Assembly: GCA_947034885.2 (NCBI GenBank) | Contig: OX344756.2 | Span: 21,621,489 to 21,685,488, forward strand | Source: Thuidium tamariscinum | Taxonomy: Eukaryota > Streptophyta > Bryopsida > Hypnales > Thuidiaceae | Length of the DNA: 64,000 nucleotides | Reading direction: 5' to 3' | Shown here: piece after piece, positions 57,640 through 64,000 of the stretch | Layout: every line of letters starts with the position of its first letter | Position numbering within the stretch: position 1 is the stretch's first letter | Notes under the pieces: model-generated | Databases searched by the model: none | What the model saw: the letters and a program-made list of their open reading frames with translations, nothing else | What the model was told of the DNA's origin: nothing | Position numbers and translations under genes: made by a program

Positions 57640-58857
57640 ATTGCCGGCTGGCTCATTTCTGATCTCTTGACCGCGAAGTGTGGAAACACATCCCGGGCGC
57701 TGGCTACAAATGAACTGTGGCAGGTTTTTCATAGAATGTGAGTGCTCTCCAACTTTTCAGCGTCAGCTAGATTCTCTAGTTTCGTTCCATTTTCTGAGCC
57801 CCACCGTCTGAACTTGTAAATCCTTGAAACTGCATTTCATTTTACGTTACTGTAAATCTTTGAAACTACGTTATCGCTTCCATTCTCTGAGCACATGTCT
57901 TGAACTTTTGAAACCAACGCTGGGTTGGCTAGCTCTCGGTACTGCAGATTTCGTCACAGTTCACGATGTCAGTCACGAGACTTTGCAATTCCTTCTTTGT
58001 CCTGCAGGCACAGTCGTAGATCCCAGAAGCTCGAACGGGTGTCAAAGTCTAAGGCCCCCGATCGTAGAACTTGCTCAAATCGCCCTCTGAAAGTCTTGAT
58101 TTTGGACACCCCTGTGTTTGATAGACTGTTTGGTCCTTGGGAACTGGCCGACCAACGGTCGCCCCCGAGTCCCCTATGGCATATGCTTCCGGGATGAGCT
58201 TGTCGTCCCGCCCTCTGCTGCGGCGTTGCATCGTCTTCGCTGGAGCAGCGGATCAGATTCCAAGCGCAGGCGCTACGCAGCAGTCACTTCATCCTGCTGG
58301 TCATCTCGCTCGCTTCACGGACCTCTTCTCCGCTGCCGCTCCAATTTGGGCTCCGTTTTGCGCTTCTTATCTTGATGTTCCACTCCTGGGAAAGGTTCGT
58401 TTCGATTTCCTTTCGATTTGCGTATTTCTTTGAGTTCTGGTGCTATGAAGGCAAGAGTATTCGATTTTATGAACATCTTAGTCATGGGGAGAGTCTGGAA
58501 GACAACGATGTTTGTTTTAGGGCTTTAGCTTCTGGCTGTTAAGTTTAGCGGGCGCAGAGTTTGCGTTTTGAATCGATTTTAGCCCTTCTTGGTAGGAAAT
58601 CTTTTGTGATTAAGGAATCAAATTTTTGTCCTGCATTTTCATGGGAATTGATCAATCACTGTCAAGCTTCGACGAGTAATTCGATTGAATTCTGCCACTT
58701 CACTGTATGTTTGAGAAATTTGGACCTTGCTGGCAGTGTCGTGGAGTGGAAGTATAGAAGGATCATGGATTTGTTAGAGAGCTGGTTTCCAGGGAGGTGA
58801 TTGAAGGTTGGAGGCGTAGAAGTCATTGAAGTGTTTTTTCAGCCGCTTTGTTTTTAT
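57640..58857 (+). promoter_or_regulatory. Duplicated ~1.2 kb leader segment, CpG-rich copy, upstream of TRM7
   Basis: The better preserved copy of the segment at 52448-53600, ending 370 bp before the TRM7 start codon. It keeps many CpGs where the other copy has TpG or CpA. A donor-like AAAG|GTTCGT near 58394 is conserved as AAAG|GTTAGT in the other copy. A leader exon with an intron in the 5' untranslated region is therefore plausible. Frames inside (57824-58090, 58118-58375, 58137-58433) are not conserved between copies and are probably not coding. Confidence 0.6.
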
Positions 58858-59227
58858 AAGATCCTCGGGAGACGCTTACGATTCCCTGACGGGGCGTTCT
58901 CCCGGAGATCGTCTGCGCTCCCGCAGTTAGGGTTTGGCCCAGTGCATGCTTGAACGACTCGCTTTAGTTGTCAGGGTTCACGGTTTGGATTATCCAGGTT
59001 CCGCTCTGTTTTCGCAATTTGAGGAGGAGGATCGCGAGGATGTTTAACGAATTTCTGCGCACGAGTTACTTGGAATCTTTTGATTGTTCAATTTTTCATT
59101 TCATGTTCTCCAAGGACAAAACCTGAGCTCGTGTAGTGAATTCGGGAAGCTTTAGGGTTTAGGGTTCTTGCGGAGGATGCTTCAATTTGCGCTCTCTTGT
59201 TGCAGTTGATGAGGAAGATTGAGAGCC

Positions 59228-60121
59228 ATGGGGAAGTCGTCGAAGGATAAACGTGACATTTACTACCGGAAGGCGAAGGAGGAAGGGTGGAGGGCTCGTT
59301 CGGCGTTCAAGCTCTTGCAAATCGATGAAGAGTTCGGCATTTTGGAAGGCGCGAAGCGTGTGGTGGACTTGTGCGCTGCGCCGGGGAGTTGGTCGCAAGT
59401 CTTAAGTCGGAAGCTGTATCAACCCACTGTGGCAGCCGGGGAGCCTCACCCTCTCATCGTCGCCATCGACCTCCAACCCATGGCTCCCATTGACGGCGTC
59501 TTGCAAATCCAGGGCGACATCACGAGTGCCAAAACCGCGGAGCTTGTCATCCGGCATTTCGATGGAGGCAAGGCCGACCTGGTGGTGTGCGACGGCGCGC
59601 CGGACGTGACTGGGCTCCACGACATGGACGAATTCGTGCAGTCGCAGCTCATTCTTGCGGCGTTGACGATCGTGACGCACGTCCTTCGCCCCGGGGGTAA
59701 CTTCGTTGCTAAAATCTTCAGAGGGAAGGATATTAGCCTCTTGTATACGCAGTTGAAAATTTTCTTTCCAGTTGTGACTTGTGCGAAACCTAAGAGCAGT
59801 AGGAACTCCAGCATTGAAGCGTTTGTGGTGTGCGAGGGGTATAGCCCTCCTGAGGGATTCGATTACAAAGATTTGTACAAGCTTCTAGAGCGGGCGAGCA
59901 GCAGGTCGGCGGATATGGACTGTTCCAGCGCTTGGCTTGAAGGGTCTAGTAAGCTTATCGTTCCTTTCTTAGCTTGTGGGGATCTAAGTGGCTACGATGC
60001 TGACCAGTCGTATCCTCTTGATACACTGCAAAGCTTAGCGCCTGTGCAGCCTCCTCTTGCTCCTCCATATCGTACAGCTATGGAACTAGAAGGCCAAGCA
60101 CACAGAGCTGGCGCAGCTTAG
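59228..60121 (+). CDS. TRM7: TRM7/FTSJ1-type tRNA 2'-O-ribose methyltransferase, intronless
   Basis: A 297-residue protein of the FtsJ/RrmJ family. The N-terminal [20 protein letters not shown] is the TRM7 signature. The SAM-binding motif [10 protein letters not shown] is at 47-56. The catalytic tetrad is complete: Lys28, Asp122 (in Asp-Gly-Ala-Pro-Asp), Lys162 (in Val-Ala-Lys-Ile-Phe-Arg-Gly) and Glu197. TRM7 methylates the 2'-OH of residues 32 and 34 in the anticodon loop of certain tRNAs in the cytosol, with helper subunits. The start ATG at 59228 follows CAGTTGATGAGGAAGATTGAGAGCC; the earlier ATG at 59209 is out of frame. Length matches the family. GC-rich codon use contrasts with the surrounding DNA. 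No introns. Confidence 0.92.
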   Translation: MGKSSKDKRDIYYRKAKEEGWRARSAFKLLQIDEEFGILEGAKRVVDLCAAPGSWSQVLSRKLYQPTVAAGEPHPLIVAIDLQPMAPIDGVLQIQGDITSAKTAELVIRHFDGGKADLVVCDGAPDVTGLHDMDEFVQSQLILAALTIVTHVLRPGGNFVAKIFRGKDISLLYTQLKIFFPVVTCAKPKSSRNSSIEAFVVCEGYSPPEGFDYKDLYKLLERASSRSADMDCSSAWLEGSSKLIVPFLACGDLSGYDADQSYPLDTLQSLAPVQPPLAPPYRTAMELEGQAHRAGAA

Positions 60122-61344
60122 AATGTAGGACCATGCTTAGTGTTTTCTGTAGAGTGGTTGTTCCAATTTGTTCGCCATTACTCTAAACGGTCCTAGTGAC
60201 TTGAGAGACTTTATGTCGGATGTTATCGTCCAAGGAAGTCCACAATCTATGGATGAGGAATACGACATGTCCTTACCTTGACATCAGCGATAGAGCCTGT
60301 AACGCGTCCACTGGAACAACGAGTTTCAAAGCCTTTCTGACGTATTTGAAAACCTAGGCAGCAACTTTCATTTGGTCGTTGCCTTGGTAATGACTTGCCG
60401 AAAGCACATTCTTCGTAGGTTTCCAAGAAGCTATCCCGCACATGGTTTGCCCTGGAACGAGCAAGAAATCTCTTAAAGATGGAACTACCTGTTGGCTCTC
60501 TTTATTGTCATATTCGATGCGTTTATTGGATTTCTTGTTGTGATCTCCATTCTTCAAGTTAGGTGTGTCATAGCTCATTAGAAGGTCAATACCTTTCTAA
60601 TGGATATCACTTGAAATTGAGAATTGAGCATGAATTGGACTCTATGGAGGAAATTTTGTGGTATCCCATTTCATGGAGGATCTGTTTTAGATCAAAAAGC
60701 TTTTTAAACTCGTGCATTCTTTCTTATTGTGGACAAACTTGAGTACATTTAATGTGCCCTCCACACCGGTTGTGTACTTAATTCTATCCAGACTGGTTCG
60801 TTTGAAAGGAGCTTGTTTCCGGGGATGATCTATGATGAAACTGATTAAGCTTAATGTTGATGTTGCCACTGAAGTTGTAAAGCTGTTGTCAACTGAGCAG
60901 GAGGGAAGATGAATATTCTGGTTCAAGTCTTGATAGGAATTTCTGTGTGAGCACTGGTTTTCTGTTTGTATTTCCAAAGGGGATGCTTGTATTTAGTAGT
61001 GATTTGCAATCCGCGACATTGCAACAGCAGGGCAACCTGTAGCAGTACCTCAACTCTCTAATCACGCTCTGTAATTGCGTATTCTCTGTATTTCCCAAAA
61101 TTTGTCCTGCTGTGCGTGCATGTGATTGATTCCACAGGTAAGTTCATTTAGAAGCGGTGTCTTTGAGAGATCTCAGTATGCAGGGAAGCAGGACAACAAA
61201 ACTCACAAGTTTCTTGGCATGGCCGAACTCACGTTTTGGGTTCCTATACTGAAGCGCCTTTTATTTTCTTTTTCCCACAAATGACTTGAGTTTTGGTAGC
61301 GGCTGGCGAGTCTGGCAAATTGTTACGTTATTTTGGACGCAACA
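60122..61344. other. 3' flank of TRM7 and intergenic DNA
   Basis: Balanced composition near the gene, drifting to AT-rich. Short minus-strand frames (60247-60441, 60354-60578, 60687-60977, 60889-61098) lack recognisable domains. No repeat ends noted. Confidence 0.45.
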
Positions 61345-61530
61345 TTAAGGGAAGAGGTTCAGAACCCGCCCATCTAAGGGCTGGTTCCCCCTTTTCACAT
61401 ATTTCCTTGGACTGGAATATTTTTAACTCATTTTTCAGTCAAGGAGAAATAGATGAGGATTCTAACACAAGTTGTTTCATAATTTTGAAGCATTATTAAA
61501 TTAGTTATGAATTTTCAAACATAGTCTGCT
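61345..61530. mobile_element. Family C fragment
   Basis: CCCATCTAAGGGCTG and AACACAAGTTGTTTCATAATTTT followed by TTAGTTATGAATTTTCAAA resemble the interiors of the elements at 861-1189 and 11473-11770. No clear termini were found. Confidence 0.4.
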
Positions 61531-62905
61531 ATAGGGCCCATAGTGGTGATCAGTTGGCCTTGCAAACCCATACATGCGCAGTTTCAAAAAAAATCTGGCT
61601 TGGTTCAAAAACTAGCAATGCAACATGTCAAAAGTGATATAATTTGTTTTTGAATGCGTCCCTTTCAAAAACTGATATGGATGGTTGAATATATAATTCT
61701 TTCAGATTTTATCACTTGAGAGAAGGTAGTTCAACAATCAATCCTTGTTTTGAATATAATCAAGAGACACCTATCCACATAGTTGAGAATGAGCCCAATG
61801 GGACTTTGAAACCATCCATTTAATTAGTGAAACAAAGTCTTAGCATGCTTCAATGTAATCCACAATTCATTTTCTCACAGTAAATGATCCATTTGAGAGC
61901 CTTCTAGTGGATAGGTGCAAAAGCCTAAGTGGTTTATGAGCCCTCTCCTATACATTACAATTTCCGTTTGAAATGGGGATAAAGAATTGCATTTTTTTTT
62001 AAAGTTCTAATGCAGAGTATCTTGTACTATAGCTAGAGCCAAAAATTAATTGAATTTTGGTGATATTTATCCTTTAATAAATGGTTGGCTTAGACAAGCT
62101 TGCCTCAATTTGTACAGTTCTAAGGCACAAATTCTGGAGTTTTTACATTGGTCGAGTTTCTCTATCAAACCCACTCATAACGCCACTTCCATATACTATT
62201 GTGAGAGCATCCCCATCCTTGCACTTTGAGAAGCATGAAGATGCTAATATGGCGTGTTGAGGTTGTAGCATACCATGGCCAAAAAAATGGCTAGCCACTT
62301 CATATTTTGAAGGTCACTCAAACAAATGGGGAGTCTAGTGAGGTGCACTATCTGGGATCACATAGCTTTCGAGGTTCAAAAAGTAGGATTTAATGCTATA
62401 GCAAGCACATTTACCCAATAGGCATAACATAATTGTAGTTGCAACAAGACATTTGTTCAATAAAAATAAATATGGCCCCATGTAGTCTTGGCTTCTTAAC
62501 CCTTGCATGTGTTGCCACAAAGAATAGGACAAGACATAAGGGCCAGGCTCCTCAAGCACACAAGACGAGTGCAAGCTTGGCGCCCCATACAATATGTGTA
62601 GTGTGGAGATGCTCTAAGCATCTACAATGCTTATGATGTTTTATACTAACCCCCAAAATTCAATCTATTTTTTTGGTTGAGTTTCATTCCATGTACCATA
62701 CTTAGAAAATGAATGGGCAATATCCAAATGAATGAACATAAATATTGTATCTTAAGTATACTAAACAACTTGAAGTAAAAAGTAAATTTTACAAAATTGG
62801 AAGTAAATGAAATTCAAAGCTAATCATCCATATAGACTCACTAACAAATTATTTTGGTGGAGCTATTCTACCTTTAATAATTTATTGCATGTTGTTATAT
62901 ATCAT
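61531..62905. other. AT-rich intergenic DNA
   Basis: No gene supported; frames at 62335-62592 and 62439-62636 are opposite-strand overlaps with no recognisable domain. Confidence 0.45.
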
Positions 62906-63147
62906 GTAACCCCTAAATACCCAAGGCACCAAAATGTGAAATTTTGCAAAACTTTTAGGTTAAATAAAACCTAACTAAGTTGCTATTTTGACTATTTCAT
63001 GTTTTTTTAACTTTTTTAAAGTCAAATTTTAGCATGAAAAATCCAATTTTGAAAATGATTGATTATGATTTTTCTATTCAAGATTTTGTACAAGGGTGTC
63101 CATTGCAATCTTGACTTTCCAAAGTATTGAAGGCTTTTAGAAATGAA
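62906..63147 (+). repeat. Family H repeat, copy 2
   Basis: Begins GTAACCCCTAAATACCCAAGG and matches 48197-48470 over ~240 bp in the same orientation. Non-coding. Confidence 0.6.
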
Positions 63148-64000
63148 CCGTAAGTAGCTAAACTATTCTTACCTTTCATTGAGAGTAGTTGTTTCCAATT
63201 CTATTGCAACTCTATTGAAGTATTGGAGTTTTGAATGACTACACCATGCGTGCAATGACTAATAAAAGATTTGGATGCTATTGAATTGCATTTGTTTTGG
63301 ATTCACAATTTAGGTCAAATCACCTTTCTATGCAATTATTATGGAAATGACTCTCTTGTATTCATCCTCATGTCGTCCCTTAAGCAATGTGTATTTGGCA
63401 CAAACGTAGAATTCACATACAGTATAAGAGTTTTGAATCACTATACATGAAAGGCTTCCCTAGGGCTAATTTGAACGAGTTTTTATTATATATGTTTCAA
63501 GGCCTAGGTCAAAATATTTCTTATGTAATGTTGGCTCAATGTTTATTTTTTAAAGGCATTTGTTGCTTATCAACAGGAGGAGGCGGTTGCAAAGTGCCCA
63601 TTTGATTTTTGAATGATTGCTTAGTGTTTTGAGTGGAATTTTGAGAGAAAGTTTCTCGGGTGACTGTAATTGTGTGAGAGGGACAAGTTGTTCGATTGGA
63701 TTTAAGGTAGTTTGTTGTAAAAGTGAGTGGTTTCTTGAAATGAACCATTTATTTGGAGATGAAATGGATGTGAAGGAATCCTCAAATGGATGTGTGATGC
63801 ACATTGAATGGGCTAAAGAATAACCAAAGGTGTATTTAAATGTATGGAGAATGTAGTAGGATAGTGTTGCACATATATTTTAGAGAGAGGGTGGTCCATT
63901 TTGAGAGGGATTGTGAAATGTTCATTTATAAATTTGAAAATACAGTTGGATAGCCAATCTTTTTATAAAGTATACAAAATCATTTTTAAAAAATAGATTA
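63148..64000. other. AT-rich end of the window
   Basis: Frames at 63387-63605 and 63617-63823 contain some cysteine and glycine-rich stretches but no recognisable domain or splice signals, so no gene is claimed. Confidence 0.4.

Noticed and set aside
57824-58433. Three overlapping frames of 79-98 codons in the TRM7 leader
   Set aside because: The duplicate at 52448-53600 has non-triplet indels and stops in all corresponding frames, so coding constraint is unlikely.

Overview
The window is nuclear DNA of a land plant. It holds spliced genes with GT-AG introns, a plant-type WNK kinase, a SWR1-complex subunit, a nuclear gene for a bacterial-type RimP protein with an organelle-targeting-like N-terminus, and dense plant-style transposon remnants (CACTA-like termini, MITEs). 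Compact genes sit in very AT-rich, CpG-poor repeat DNA. That would fit a non-flowering lineage such as a moss, other bryophyte or lycophyte, but the lineage is inference and cannot be settled here.

Layout. 1-13.6 kb: AT-rich repeats and small inverted-repeat elements, with decayed coding scraps near 11.2 and 13.4 kb. 13.8-16.9 kb: a GC-richer island with no recognisable protein gene but a set of competing hairpins at 14.5 kb. 17-21.6 kb: a short CACTA-type MITE with an exact target-site duplication, then two ~950 bp elements (family A) facing each other. 22.3-24.6 kb (+): a five-exon RimP-like gene. 24.6-28.3 kb: AT-rich DNA with one 723 bp TIR element. 28.4-29.2 kb (-): an intronless WNK-like kinase ORF that has lost its catalytic aspartate. 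29.6-32.6 kb: a second facing pair of family A elements and a related TIR element. 34.25-36.36 kb (-): a four-exon SWC5/BCNT gene. 37-42.5 kb: a 1.44 kb foldback element carrying a nested MITE, plus two more MITEs of the same family. 42.5-46.7 kb: a GC-richer, LTR-like region with a TATA box and minisatellites. 47.3-48.2 kb: a broken SRP54 fragment that kept its introns. 48.2-52 kb: repeats. 52.4-55.1 kb: a duplicated leader followed by a frameshifted F-box gene. 57.6-60.1 kb: the better preserved copy of that leader, followed by an intronless TRM7-type tRNA 2'-O-methyltransferase gene. 60.1-64 kb: AT-rich repeats.

The intact genes are housekeeping and unrelated to each other: organelle ribosome maturation, H2A.Z deposition and tRNA modification. 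There is no operon or cluster. Most of the unusual material is in the repeat fraction: several non-autonomous families share one terminal motif (TAACCCCTAAA), family A lies twice as facing pairs, and one element is a long near-perfect hairpin. The main gene-level oddities are the catalytically altered WNK ORF and the 1.2 kb leader duplicated in front of two unrelated genes. All exon borders and family names were read by eye, without alignment software or database searches.
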